A stretch of 64,000 nucleotides of DNA from Strongylocentrotus droebachiensis (lineage: Eukaryota; Echinodermata; Echinoidea; Camarodonta; Strongylocentrotidae): NCBI GenBank assembly GCA_035222895.1, contig JAVYIG010002369.1, forward strand, positions 186,001 through 250,000, given 5' to 3'. The translations under genes were made by a program, and so were the position numbers. A model generated the notes under the pieces. That model saw nothing but the letters and a program-made list of their open reading frames with translations. It had not been told where the DNA came from and ran no database searches. This document shows, one piece after another, positions 24,223 through 35,777 of the stretch; within the stretch, counting starts at the first letter, position 1, and each line of letters opens with the position of its first letter.

Positions 24223-25460
24223 CAGTGGCGTGACGAGGTTCAATCTATAAAAAGGGGGTGGGTGAATTAAAAAGAGGGGGGGCATGTAACTACGCGATGA
24301 AGACGCCAGCGAATAATCTGAGCACACTCGGTAATGCACGTCTTTTTCAGAGAAGTGAACACTCCTTCTTCTCCTTCTCCTACTCATTTCCCTTCCTTCT
24401 CTATTTTTTTTAATTTCTCCTCTTTTCCTCTCTCTTGTTATCGCCATTACTGGGGAGTGGGGGGGGGGGTCATGTAACTACGTCATTTATAGACCGGTGA
24501 ATAATCTTAGCGTATAGTAGGTAATTTAAAGTTTGTTTGTTTTATTCAAAGACGTGCGCACAGTCTTTATCTCTACCCTTTCCCTCCTTTGTCTCCTTTT
24601 CTCTTCCCTTTATTATTTTTCGCCTTTCGTTGGGGGGAGGGGGAGACACGTACCTATCCCCACTATGAAAGTCACAGGCGCCTAATCCAGGGACATGTCC
24701 CTGCCTAATCTTAGCACAGTTGGTAATGCAAGGGTTTCATTCAGACAGTCCTTCCCCATCTCCTATCCATTTATTCTCTTCCTTCCATGTTTTCCCTCGA
24801 ATGTCCCCTATTCTCCCTTTTCCATCACTCAATCGGGGAGGGCCACCGATCGAGCTACGCCACTCCGTCACCTAGAAGCCTGTGCATAATCTTAGCATAG
24901 CATGTGCATAGTATGTGATGCAAATGGTCTAATTCAGAGAAGTAGAAACATCCCTTCTCACTCTAATTTCCCTTCCTTCTCCACCCCTCCCCCCCCCCCT
25001 TCTTCTTTTGTAAACAAAATCGATAGGACGGCAAGTAGCAACGCCACCATGACACGTAGAAGCTGGTGCATAATCTAAGCATAGGAGGTGATGCAAGCCA
25101 GGATTTATTCAGAGAATTGAAGGACACCCCTTCTCCTTATCTTTACCCCTTTTTTTTCTTCTTTCCGTCCCCTATTCCCCCTTTTCCACCATTTGATAGA
25201 TGAGGAGGGCACTAGTCCTGACGACTCTTAGCAGCCGGTGCAGAATCTTAACATAGTAGATCAACCAAGGGCTTTATTCAGACTATAGACTTCCTTCTCT
25301 TTTCGTTCGCCATTTCCCATTTACGCACCTTTCGATGGGGGAGGGAGGGGGCACGTAGCTACGCCACCAGGACACTTCGGAAGCCGGTGCATAATCTCAG
25401 CACAGGAGAAAACTCAAGGGTTTCATTCAGTGAAGTGGCGACACTCGTTGAGTAAGAGCC
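24223..25460. repeat. diverged tandem array, about 180-bp unit
   Basis: Seven copies of a unit headed by GCCGGTGCATAATCTTAGCA and GTAATGCAAGGGTTTCATTC-like words start near 24306, 24491, 24700, 24878, 25059, 25229 and 25380 (spacing 151-209 bp). Each unit also has a pyrimidine-rich stretch, a G-rich stretch and ACGTAGCTACGCCAC or a variant. The array starts with CAGTGGCGTGACGAGG, an end typical of hAT-like MITEs, so the array may have grown inside such an element. No coding potential. Confidence 0.8.
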
Positions 25461-25939
25461 TACTACATACAACCTGGTAATCATTCAAATGCACGAAGTG
25501 TATTGTTGGATCAACTCCTCACTGACAGCATCGGCTCTCTCCCAGCCACATTTACCTCGAAGCACTTGCTAATGCACTTCCTCCCTTCCCCCTAAAAAAG
25601 TCAGTTCACACAAAAAATTAAAAATGTAATGTCCAGTCACACCGACGAGACTTACAGTACATCAAGAAACAAATAGTCCCTGAATCATCAAGATTTACCC
25701 GGAAATCATGCAATTCACCCCCCACATATATAACAAAAACCAAGACCCCGGCAAGACCAACTATAGATCGAGCGAAACATTACGTGTCCCCGAATTATTA
25801 AGAATCCTCTTTTTAATGAAAAAAGTCAGTTTACAAAAATAAAACTTATAACCAAGTCACATTGACACAACCGACAAATGAAAGAATTAAAAATAAATTT
25901 CCTCCGAATAGAAAAGATTCCCCTTAAAGAAAAAATGTA

Positions 25940-26270
25940 AATAAGAATGACTAATGATAATAATTGTAAGAGTGACATGTATATAGCGCTTAATACTATT
26001 CATTCTGAACGCGCTGTACTTTTACACCCCCCCCCCCCCCCCCCCCCCCCCCTCCGCATGAGTCGAGTGAGCCTGATATTAAAGTCGCTCTGGCATTCGA
26101 GGATATTTCTTTCCTACTGGGTACCCATCTATCACACCTGGGGAGAAAGTGCAAATGTAGCTTCATGTCTTGCCAAATGACATTATTGTCGCGGCGATAC
26201 TCGAACCGCGGACCATGTGATCCATAGTTTAGTGACGTATCCACTACACCACCAACGAGCCTGCCATTAG
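25940..26270 (-). mobile_element. tRNA-derived SINE
   Basis: Reading the minus strand from about 26265: GGTGTAGTGGATACG (A box-like), then GGTTCGAGTATCGCCGC (B box-like). These are followed by AATGTCATTTGGCAAGACAT and GGTGTGATAGATGGGTACCC, the same module order as at 36796-37205. A long G-run (C tract at 26027-26052 on +) interrupts the body. The tail at 25940-25985 is TTATT-like. Pol III promoter boxes make it a retroposon rather than a gene. Confidence 0.8.
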
Positions 26271-26779
26271 AACGCGTAGAGCATTACATTTCCTCCAAAT
26301 GGGAAAGATTCGGTCGGTTTGTGTAGGTATGGCGGTATTTAATTATAGTGCTCTATAATGGAAATCAAGAATCGAGTGACTAGCCTAGGAGAAAGAGAGG
26401 GATAGATTGGCGCCTCACAATGCTATAACTGCTTCCAAAGCCAATGAGTAGACGATGCAGATAGTTATTCCAGTTCAAGTTAAAGGTGAAGTTGGGTAGC
26501 ACTCGTGTGGAAGAAACTGTCTAGATGCGATTGGGAAAGGTAGATGCTTTTGTATTTGAAGACAATCAATAAATACGATAAGTTGTTGGAATGATCAAAA
26601 TTTCAGTTGAATCAAATTTACAGTGAAGATCGCATTCACTGTGTGAAGAAATAGGAGTGCTTCTGACAACGATGTCCAGACCCAGTTAAGTCAATATGCT
26701 TTTCCTCGCTTGGCTCACTTACCTCACGCTCTCCCAAAATTCAGAATTTGGAAGAATGCTATTTAAGCAGAAGCCGCAA

Positions 26780-26802
26780 CCCCCCCCCCCCCCCCCCCCC
26801 CC
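26780..26802. repeat. poly-C tract
   Basis: Uninterrupted run of 22-23 C residues. Confidence 0.9.
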
Positions 26803-27359
26803 ACACCATCCCAACCACACCCCGTGCAAAATTGTGCCCGTGCGCCTAAGATGATAACGCTAAGCCGAAAATATGAGCAAACGACACTGAGAAGATGATT
26901 CGGATGAATATCATCTAAATCATAGGAGGTATTATAAATCTCAGTGCTTCTTGCAAAACACGGTATATTTTATGACAATGTCATCAATCAAAAAGCTCCT
27001 ATTTTTGACATAAGGGTTATAACGAGTAAAACAACATTTTAAAAAGAAGAAAAGGCAAAACATCCGGTGGGCAGGGGATTATTAAGCTGAAAATATTATG
27101 TAGACACTCCCAGTCACTCTTGTAAAAACTGTTTGATCGACGATGATGATGGTAATAATAACTGCAATGCAGTACATATCACAAATATACACACTTTAGG
27201 AAATATTTGTAAGAGAGCAAATATATAAAACATGTGTTCCTTTAATCTCACGTATTGTTTTCTCTCATTTCAACAAGATACTGAAAGGTTTTATCAATTT
27301 TATTATTTGTTATCAAAAAGAAAAAATTAAGACAGCATGTATTGAAGAAGATGATAATG
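26803..27359. other. unassigned sequence
   Basis: AT-rich with no recognisable gene or repeat boundary. Confidence 0.45.
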
Positions 27360-27940
27360 AAAATAGTTTAAATAATATAGTACAAACAATAATGATAATG
27401 ATAATAATAATATTATTATTATTAATGATAATAATATTAACAATGATGATAATAATTATGATAAAAATGGTAATAATAGTAATAAAAATAATGATAATGA
27501 TAATGATAGTGGAGTCTTGTATATCGGTCATTTCTGGCATATTGCCACTCCTGGCACTCCATTATTATCACTATGGTTTAGGCTGACGTGACAGCGTTAA
27601 AGTCTTTTAAAGCCTGTCTGTACTAGTTTGGCCAGGAGGGATTAGACCACCCAGCGTGGTCACTGACAAGTGGTTATCTCTTCAAATCAGCTCTCAATTA
27701 ACATAAGAAAAAGAGGATCATGGGGGACCAATGATAACCGATTTAGCATTGTTTGCTATATAGAGGGCGCAAGTAGCTAAAAGTAGTTCAGTGGGGCTTT
27801 AAGGAATTGATTCCTGTCGGTTACCATGTACATCACCTTGGTAGGGTGTGGCAAATGAAGGGTGCGATAGGGATTCGAACCCCGTACATTGCAGCTCACA
27901 TGCAGTCTGAGTCTCAGTCACTGGACCACAATACCTCTTA
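27360..27940 (-). mobile_element. tRNA-derived SINE interrupted by a MITE
   Basis: On the minus strand: TTGTGGTCCAGTGACTGAG (A box-like, about 27930), GGGGTTCGAATCCC (B box, about 27875), then TTTGCCACACCCTACCAAGG, GGAATCAATTCC and a body ending in TGTATATCGG-type sequence next to an ATT/ATC-rich tail (27380-27510). A family D MITE (27607-27802) sits in the middle. The B box is a perfect consensus, and only truncation or an unrelated tail would change the call. Confidence 0.85.
27607..27802 (-). mobile_element. TTAA-flanked MITE, family D, copy 2
   Basis: TTAA lies at 27607-27610 and 27799-27802. The ends AGCCTGTCTGTACTAG and, from the right, AGCCCCACTGAACTAC form an inverted repeat. It is the inverse-oriented counterpart of 15708-15867. 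It is inserted into a SINE whose uninterrupted relative at 5498-5501 has a single TTAA, which shows directly that TTAA is the duplicated target. Confidence 0.92.
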
Positions 27941-28630
27941 TTCATCCCCTTGTCTCAGCTTACATTAATCAAGGACTTATGATAGCTCATTTCTATATAT
28001 TATATTCCCGTCCAAAAATGAATTATTGAGGTGCTTCCCGGAGGCCTTTCAATTTTTATAATCACGATGATGGTTTCATATTTCAAATTTTAGATGGAAA
28101 TATATCAGCTGGAGGAAATGGATGAAAGATTGATATTCTTTGCTTTAAATAAGATTTGCATGATGATTTTCTTGCTAATAATGTTTGCAAAAGCTATGGC
28201 CTTCGTTTAACACCTTTAATGCGCACAGAGACGCTAAGTAACTATGTGATATGCGCCGAACAGAAAGGAATATTATGTACTCACTACTTATTATCACATT
28301 TTTACTGGAAGCGTATTATGCTCTTATGGCCATAATGAGTCCAAGGTATTTGAAAGGTTGCCAAATGAAATGATTAAAGGGTGTGTAGCATGACAAATAC
28401 TGGTTAACACCATCTACGACTTCTTTTGGACAACTGCACGTTCGCGAAACAGACCGAAGTTCTCCTCACGCTTCGGTTTCGCGTATGTTGCACGAATATT
28501 GGATTCGCATGGGAAATGTTCATGTTCTGCACAGTGGCGTAGAAAATATAAAAGGAACTGGCATATATGGCGAAAATCATCCAACGTCGATGGAAATGTC
28601 ATTAATCTCAACAAAAACAACAGCCCCCGT

Positions 28631-28753
28631 CGGGTGGGCGGTTCGATGGTGGAGCCCCTGCCCCTGTTTGAGTACCAAGAGTACCTGACTGCCGATATCT
28701 TGGAGGTTTCTGGCAACTCTGCCCGCAACAGCAAGAAATCTAGGGAAACGTGA
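28631..28753 (+). pseudogene. histone H2A-like fragment
   Basis: In frame from 28631 the translation begins RVGGSM and then reaches EYLTADILEV, SGNSARNSKK and SRE. Core histone H2A has RVGAGAPVY..., EYLTAEILEL, AGNAARDNKKTR at the corresponding place (alpha-2 helix, loop 2 and start of alpha-3). About 15 of 23 residues match from EYLTA to the final R. The N-terminal tail, alpha-1 and the acidic C-terminal part are absent nearby, and the segment between RVG and EYL is altered. The frame stops right after SRET. The stop overlaps ACGTGAGTT, a good splice-donor-like word. Most likely a decayed or retro-copied H2A fragment; an exon of a divergent H2A variant is the alternative. Confidence 0.6.
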
Positions 28754-28870
28754 GTTGGTCTAGCGGTAATGTACGCAATCAGCTCTTTATTTTCGCCTAC
28801 AAACTTATTCTGATAGGACTAATATTCGAAACTGAGTCATAATTATCGTTTCATGGAGATCTTGAAGGTC
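28743..28870 (+). mobile_element. tRNA-derived SINE head
   Basis: GTTGGTCTAGCGGTAATG is an A-box-like tRNA sequence. ATTCGAAACTGAGTC, about 70 bp on, is a B-box-like word, and GATCTTGAAGGTCAG follows as in the 15965 fragment. No (ATT)n tail is present because another element starts at 28881. Confidence 0.55.
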
Positions 28871-28880
28871 AGTATACTTA

Positions 28881-29270
28881 GGGTATACGTTAATGCTCAA
28901 CTTTTTCTGGCCAGAATGAGGCATTGGTGAGCGTTAAGTTCAAAACACGGTTGCGTCCTTTTCTGATTTGTGTAGAATCACCGAAAACGGCGATTGTAAT
29001 CGCCGATGGTAAACTCACGAAAAGGTGCGTTTTGGATCGGCGATTCTGGGGAAGCATAAACGCACAATCATTTGTAAACGTGTTTAAATGGGGTCAACGT
29101 AGCATGCGCAGTGCAGGTTTGCGAATCCAGCTGCAGAGCCAGAATCATGTCTGGAGGAGCCAGAGAAGTGAGCATAAACAGTACACCGTGGAACTGCGAT
29201 TACGATGAGCGTTTACGATGAGCGTTTCAAATCGCTCATTCTGCCTTCAAAATTGAGCATTAACGTACCC
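28881..29270. mobile_element. MITE, GGGTA..CGTTAATGCTCAA ends
   Basis: TA (28879-28880), then GGGTATACGTTAATGCTCAA, and at the right TTGAGCATTAACGTACCC, then TA (29271-29272). The inverted repeat is 18-20 bp with a two-base difference. It has GATTACGATGAGCG-type internal repeats near 29195-29245. A 94-codon frame inside has no recognisable domain. Confidence 0.88.
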
Positions 29271-29272
29271 TA

Positions 29273-30076
29273 CACTGTTAGAAAAAAATTAAACAAATTA
29301 GAAAAACTTTTAAACAACAGTTGTTTAGTAATAAAATTGCACAACTCGGTTGTTTAAAGCAAGTTGTGTGAATGTTAAACAATAATGTTTAAATTACCAA
29401 GCAACTGTTGTTTATTCAATATTACTGCACAGCTGGGTTGTTTAAAAGGAGTTGCTTAAATTTTAAACAGAACTGTTTAATGGTTATTATCTGGTTGTTT
29501 GAATCCCGGGGTTTGAATTTGTGAAATGACCTACTGGAACCACTCCTGCAATAATCACAACGATTACACTGTAACATGTAGAGCTTGTTGCCAATTTACT
29601 TCAACATTTGTTCATCATATTCATTTAACAGTGACATACAACATTATTATTTGTCTCTATAACTTCACCTAAACCCCATCGGCGAAGCCGAGAAGAACCA
29701 AGTCGTCACCTTGCCCTTGTTCCGCCATTTTCGTTTGTACTGCACTGCACTAGCATTGTACTTGCAGTGCACACTAGCACTGCATGCTTGCATGCATGTA
29801 CTATGTACATTGTACGTACTTTGTGCATATCGCATGTGTGCGCACAAATTGCAATCGCGTATCGAGAACGACGCGAAATCATGATTGGTTAAATCTATCA
29901 CGTGATTTTTCCCCCGGGACTTTTTAAACAACTCTGTTTATTTAAATCTTTTTGTTTTTTAATAGATAGTTGTTTAAGCCAATTGAGCGCTGATTTTTCG
30001 ATTTTTAACAACGTTGTTTACGTTTTTAAACAACATTCTTTTAAACAGTGATATTTTAAACACCGTTCTAACTGTG
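29273..30076. mobile_element. MITE with TTGTTTAAAC-word interior
   Basis: It starts CACTGTTAGAAAAA directly after the TA that ends the previous element. It finishes CGTTCTAACTGTG before TA (30077-30078). The first and last few hundred bases are packed with TTTAAACAAC and GTTGTTTAA words in both orientations (about 29300-29480 and 29925-30070), which look like subterminal transposase-binding repeats. The 88-codon minus frame at 29665-29931 has no domain. Confidence 0.8.
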
Positions 30077-30984
30077 TAGACGTAAATAACCAAATATGAT
30101 GGATACACGTCTGTAATAACTCAAATTCACCCCCCCCCCCGCCTCGCTTTAAAAAATACTATGTTGTAGTTTTTATACACATTAATCATTAGTGGCAGTA
30201 TAGGTGCCATTTAAGTAGTGTAAATTTAATTTAAGTAAATATACATTCATTTTGTGATATGCCCCTAGTGCACTACTATTCTACACTCACCAAAATATCA
30301 TACGGAGCGACACGCACTTACCCCAAAAGACGCACTAAAGTGCCTAAAGTTATTTTGTCCATTTTGAGAGATTTGTCTGCAAAGCCCGAGAAAAATGCCA
30401 ATATTAGTGAAAAATTTATCACGATATTGAGTACAGTGTGTACTAATAAAACACATTTGCAGCTTCACTTTTTTTTTTACCACTGCCATAATTATAAGGA
30501 ACGACACACTTGACTAAGGCAACAAATCCGAAATGATTTTGCCCAGAGGCCAATAAATTATCATTATTTACAAGCGAGTGGATGTATTGATTGTTGAGGA
30601 GGCTCACAACAATTATAGCGATGCCCTCAGAGAACGAAAGCTCTCCAACAGGTACAAAGAAAATCCTTTTTTTCCCTCTCTTATTCTCACTTTGGAAAGA
30701 AGAGAGTGTGATTCTCGGCGAGGAAAATGCTGGAAAGGAGCAATGAAGGTCGATAAAGACTCGGCCTTGAGTTTTCGCTTGCAGGTTATAGGGTCGCGTC
30801 ATTAGAATGATTTCTTTTAAAACCGTTAGGTCTATATTGACGTTTAGAAATTTCATTCAAAAGTACTGAAAATTAAATTAAGGCGAGTGAAGGTTCACTT
30901 TCTATTTGTATTAATAAAACTCTTTATTTTATTCCTACATTTTTAGATAGTCTTTCCTCATTAATACATTCTTCTATTATGTTA

Positions 30985-31290
30985 ACCTCTCTCTCTCTCT
31001 TCCTTGGTCAGTCTACATTTCACTCCCTTCTCTCCCTCTATCTCTCTCTCTTTCTCTCTCTTTCTCTCTCTATCCTTCTCTTTCTACCGTTATCCGCCTC
31101 TCTACATATTTACATCTCCCTTTATCTCTTCTCTTCTTCCGTTCACTACTTACAGCCTAAATTGTATTTGTGTATCTATCTATCTATTTATAATCCCTTT
31201 ATCCATATCACCATCTCTCTCTTTGCCTTCTCTCTCTCTCTCTCTCTATCTCTCTTTCTTGTTCTCTCTCTCACACACCCTCTCTATCCA
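30985..31290. repeat. CT-rich microsatellite block
   Basis: TCTC runs with short interruptions such as TATCTATCTATTTA. The 121- and 134-codon frames over it are compositional. Confidence 0.85.
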
Positions 31291-32549
31291 TCCCTCCATC
31301 ACACCCCTTCTTTCATCAGTCATTCATTGCAACCGAAGACATGAAAGAGAGCTAAAAAACCTCTCCACAACTGACTTGCAATCCTGCACCCATATGATAG
31401 CACACTGAGACATAGGGGCTCTATACCATCTTCGCCGGCAGCAGGGCAGCTTATCAACGACCCGAACCCTAAACAGGGCTCATCTCCAAGCTCAAACTGG
31501 GAGTCGGGTTCGCATCGGCGGGGCATGCCTTGGTCTTGTAAGCACTCCAACATGAAACTAAACGCCCCGTCGTTTTGGCGGCATTGGTGTTATGTTGTCC
31601 GCCACCAGCAGGCGTCCTCTGAAGGCAAGATGGTCTTCTAAGTACCTGTATCCATGCATGCAAGTCATGAAGAATTTTTTTTTTATCTTCACCCAGTTTA
31701 GCGTTAGGGAAGCAAAACGAAAAGATTCGATTTCGATGGCAGAGCCCGAAAAGTCAAAATGCTCAGGCGAAAATAGACCGGATACGTCACAAGTGTAAAG
31801 GGAAAGTGCAAACTAGGAAAACGAAAAACATTTAATGTATAATAGCATTTTAGTGCTTGTTTTTTTTTATTTGAAAATATTTTCACGTTTAAACAAAATC
31901 TACCTATTAACTGTATATTAACAAAATGATCATTTTGACTACTATCGTACGAAGAGGGGGCTAGTGGCTGTATAGCCCCCCCCCCCCCCCCCAACTCACT
32001 TCAACCCAATTATTTGGAAATTAAACTACCATTAATCAGGCAGCTGTCTTATTGTAGTCAACCAGTGATGTAGTCTGTTAATACTTTTAATATCTCTTAA
32101 ATTAGAATTAGCATTTGCACTACCAAGTATGGCAAAATCGTAACGGTAAACCTCTTGTTAACAGTTAATTTAATGGAAACACGTGTCGAATGTTTCAAAA
32201 TTTTCGTTCAAACCACTGCCCCGTCATCTGAATAATACAAAGATTGCTATATGTCGACATAAACAAAATGAAATATACAGGTTTCTAACCTCATTCGCCG
32301 AATAATTCCAAGATTGACATTTGCTTGATTTGACGAATATGGCCTAGGTGTGGATAAATCGATAGCATCGACCCTTAGCAAACTGCTTGTAATGGAAAGC
32401 CAAAATTTAGTTTCATTTATGTAGGCATATGCGATCGTTTTGAAAAGACAGGATTTTGCTCTTCGCCATGTTTGTAATAATTTTCTTTTTTTTATTTTTC
32501 AATAATGATGCTTAATTTACGGCTGGATTGCTCTATTCCTAGAAAAAAA
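31291..32549. other. unassigned sequence
   Basis: The part at 31420-31650 is GC-richer than its surroundings and open on the minus strand for 77 and 64 codons. No family is recognised. The rest is AT-rich, with a C tract at 31976-31993. Confidence 0.4.
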
Positions 32550-32626
32550 ATAGGTGAAGAACAAATAATGAATCCATCGTAAGAGATAATCTCTTACGGT
32601 TGTTTCATTATTTCTTCTTCACTTGT
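32550..32626. repeat. 77-bp hairpin (foldback)
   Basis: Arms pair from TAGGTGAAGAACAAATAATG on the left to CATTATTTCTTCTTCACTTG on the right around a centre CGTAAGAGATAATCTCTTACG. It is either a very short foldback MITE or the trace of a small-RNA hairpin. Confidence 0.7.
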
Positions 32627-32696
32627 CTAAATTAGTTAACCGCCGCAGGACTGTTATTATTTCTTTTCTTATATATAACTTTACATATATAAATAT

Positions 32697-32795
32697 GCGT
32701 GTGTGTATGTGTGGGTGTGCTTGGGTGTGCAGTTGTGTGTGATGAGGGTGTTCGGGTAAGTACGTGTGGGTGTGTGATGTGTGTGTGTGTTTAGA
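32697..32795. repeat. (GT)n-rich microsatellite
   Basis: GTGTGTATGTGTGGGTGTG-like DNA of about 100 bases. Confidence 0.8.
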
Positions 32796-33332
32796 TGATA
32801 TTCGGTTTGATGAATGGGCTGTGACATGAACAGAATTACACATTCACTTATTAATGAAAATAATCATTCTCCGCTTGATTAAGTATTTACTCAGAGCTCA
32901 AACTCAGAAAAGATTTCTTATTAGATTTCGTGTGTGAAAGTAGAATGATGTATCTAATCATTAATACGTCATGAGTATTGAAACAGTGACAATATAGTCC
33001 GTCGTATTTCAATGAGATAGAACAATAGTTTGCTTTAACGAGAATCATCATTCAAGTGAAGCAATATAGCTTGATTTTCAAACATTTTGTTCCAATTGTA
33101 CTCATAAATTAAAAAGTCAAAGATACATTTGAGACACATTGTTCATTTTGCTATTTTAAACATATTCATTTCAGATAAAATCATGCCGGTGTGTTCAATA
33201 AATTCATCCTTTCATTCGTTCAATCATTGATACATAACCCCTCCTTTAAACTCTACTTCGTAAACCCATTTCGTCTATTTACAAAGGAACAGGAAATTGC
33301 CCTTCTGCTTGTCATCAACGTCATCTTTAGGT

Positions 33333-33393
33333 GAAAAGTAGGTGGAAAGTAGGTGAAAAATAGGTGAAAAGTAGGTGAAAAGTAAGTAGTAAG
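33333..33393. repeat. 11-bp tandem repeat TAGGTGAAAAG
   Basis: Five to six tandem copies with single-base variants (GGTGGAAAGTA, GGTGAAAAATA). Confidence 0.85.
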
Positions 33394-34960
33394 ACTAAAA
33401 GATGATATTAAACATGCATATAATAAAGGGGGAAAAATCAATGTATATCGATTAACGTAAGCACAGGGGGGGGGGGGGACCTGAAAAGAAAGCAATGTGT
33501 TCTTCCAATCCCCAAACCTCACCCTAGTCTATTGTCCTGTTTTTTTTTCTTCTTAAAATTTCAAACGCAGAGAATTTCCCTCCCCTTTCCCTCTGTATTC
33601 CGCAATCTACCACTATTTATGGTTTGGACTGAAATAGCTGTGTTATAATGCATTGGTAATTTAAGATGATTTTCTAAAAGAAATTAAAATCAAATTAGAC
33701 AAATCCACAAAGGAACGCTTAAAACCACTTAATTTAGCGAGTTCACTGATGCGGAAATAGTGCCCTTTTCAGCGGACACTTATTTGTCCCCTTAAAACGG
33801 CTGTTTCACTCAATGATCATAGCGTGGTCAAAGAAATTCGAAATACATCTATATTTAGGGATGATCATGCATGCAGAAGGGTAGACAGAAGGGGTGAATA
33901 GGGTTTAAATTATTTTAAATAAGTTTAAATCAAGAAACATTGGGGGGAACTGAACAAATTCATTTATAATCAAGAGAAACTGTGGATGGCTTTAACTAAT
34001 TTGGGGTTTAGCCCCCCCCCCCCCTCCCCTCCTCTTTTCCCCTACCCCTCCAGAATAGCTACTAACTGGTGGAAAGTTTAACAGTGTGGACGATTGCTTG
34101 GGTGCATATGTTTCAGAAAGTCGCATAGACCTGCTTGTGTCCTTCTCTAATGAATTGCCCATCGCCCTATCAGATAAGTAGGTCAATAAAGATGGTTTGT
34201 CATGGCAACTGAAATTGAAATTGGAATTGAATTGCGAGTCCATGTTCTCAAATTTGCTATGGAAATGGGGGTTGAAAGGAAAACGAAGCCAGAATAATAG
34301 CGGATTCATTCCAGTGTGTGTACATCTAAAAATCATTGGCTGTGACTGATTAGAGAAATATCCAGGGTCGGTCAATATACAAATGTGATAGGAATTCTTA
34401 TAAATCTATGAAAGGCTTTCAACTCAATCTGCCCATTAACTGAAATGATAATTAACACAATAACAATTATTTTAAAAGCGTATCACTTTTCAATCCCTCT
34501 ATGCTTTGCTTTAGAATATATAGAGCTAAGATAGAAATATACGATCATGATAGGAAGACAATTCAAATCCAATCAAACCGACTTAACTAATACTGAAACT
34601 AATCTCAAAGTGCTGCTGAAGAAACGAGGTTTCAATCTGTTTGTTAATTACCCAAACCGTGAGTGCCTCCTTTACAACATCGACATCACCATTACTTTGT
34701 TCAGCTGCTGCTACTTGGAATAATTGCGTCAAGTATCGAGATTTAGATTTTATTGTCCATATATCGTCGAGTCGATGGAGAAAAGGGGTATAGAGCAAGT
34801 AGCGATGCAGTGTAAAATCAATGCATGGGCTGAATGCTTTCTCTCCCTCTTTTCATTGGGACGACGATACGATAATACAGAAATGTTCCCATTGTGTTAT
34901 ATCCATATTAGCAAATGCATCAAAATGATATCGTATACTGAGAGCAAAAAGGGTGCTAAG
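33394..34960. other. unassigned sequence
   Basis: Contains a G tract near 33468 and a C tract near 34012-34024. A 127-codon minus frame at 33992-34375 ends in a glycine/lysine stretch encoded by the C tract and has no recognisable domain. Confidence 0.4.
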
Positions 34961-35488
34961 TTAAAAGTGCTGTGTCCCATTTACAGGTACAAAAAAATGA
35001 AAAGGTTTAATTCCAACGGCATTTGAAAGACAATGCTAATTTAGAACTTCCCTTAAAACGAAAGGGTTTGAAAATGGCTTTTTGTAGGAAAATAACGACC
35101 ATTAGTTGTCGAATCGACATAAGTGATTGCGATCACCTAAATAATAGTCTGATTTTCAGACCCTTGCACTAAATAGTCGTACGTTATGTGCTGCACAAAG
35201 ATTCAATCAGTTTAATTTTGGCCATTACAAGTAGTGGGTTATTGATGTAGACAAATGCTCATGTACCTGTTACAGCTCATGTCATGTATGTTATTATCAA
35301 AGAAAAAAAGTTGTCAGTCAGTCACTTAATAGTGTCTGACAGGGAGGTCTAGAAGTTAAACCAATTTTCTTGCATAATTTAAATACTAGGACACTACTGA
35401 CGTTTAAGTTTCACAGATAGGACATGCATGGTATATTCATAGTTCCTGTACAGTTCTTGTTGGCTTCAAAAGGACATGGTATCTTTAA
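34961..35488 (-). mobile_element. TTAA-flanked MITE, family C, copy 2
   Basis: TTAA lies at 34961-34964 and 35485-35488. Inner ends are AAGTGCTGTGTCCCATTT and AGGACATGGTATC. The interior is the reverse complement of 9707-10238. Its ends match each other less well than those of copy 1, so it is the older or more decayed copy. Confidence 0.82.
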
Positions 35489-35631
35489 TGATAAAAACAA
35501 GAATGAGTCAGCGTCCTAATAGCTCTCAACAGACAGTATATGACAAGAACATTGTTCTGAGTCGCATCATACATAAATGGTAAATTGACACATATAACAA
35601 TACCGTTATTTCCACTGATCAAACATAGTAA

Positions 35632-35665
35632 GAGAGAGAAAGAATGAGAGGGGTGAAGAGAGAGG

Positions 35666-35706
<41 letters not shown>

Positions 35707-35739
35707 AGAGAAACAAAAAGTAAAAGAGGGATAAACGGC

Positions 35740-35775
<36 letters not shown>
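35632..35775. repeat. (GA)n microsatellite pair
   Basis: Two perfect (GA)n runs (about 35669-35697 and 35746-35773) sit within GA-rich DNA. Confidence 0.9.

Positions 35776-35777
<2 letters not shown>

Noticed and set aside
24223..25460. CRISPR-like regularly spaced repeats
   Set aside because: Units are about 180 bp, diverged and contain no short exact repeat/unique spacer pattern, and the DNA is eukaryotic in character.
27313..27586. Ile/Met-rich frames on both strands
   Set aside because: Translation of the ATT/ATC tail of a SINE.
27860..27940. possible tRNA gene on the minus strand (perfect B box)
   Set aside because: The cloverleaf cannot be completed. The boxes are followed by a SINE body and an (ATT)n tail, so it is a retroposon head.
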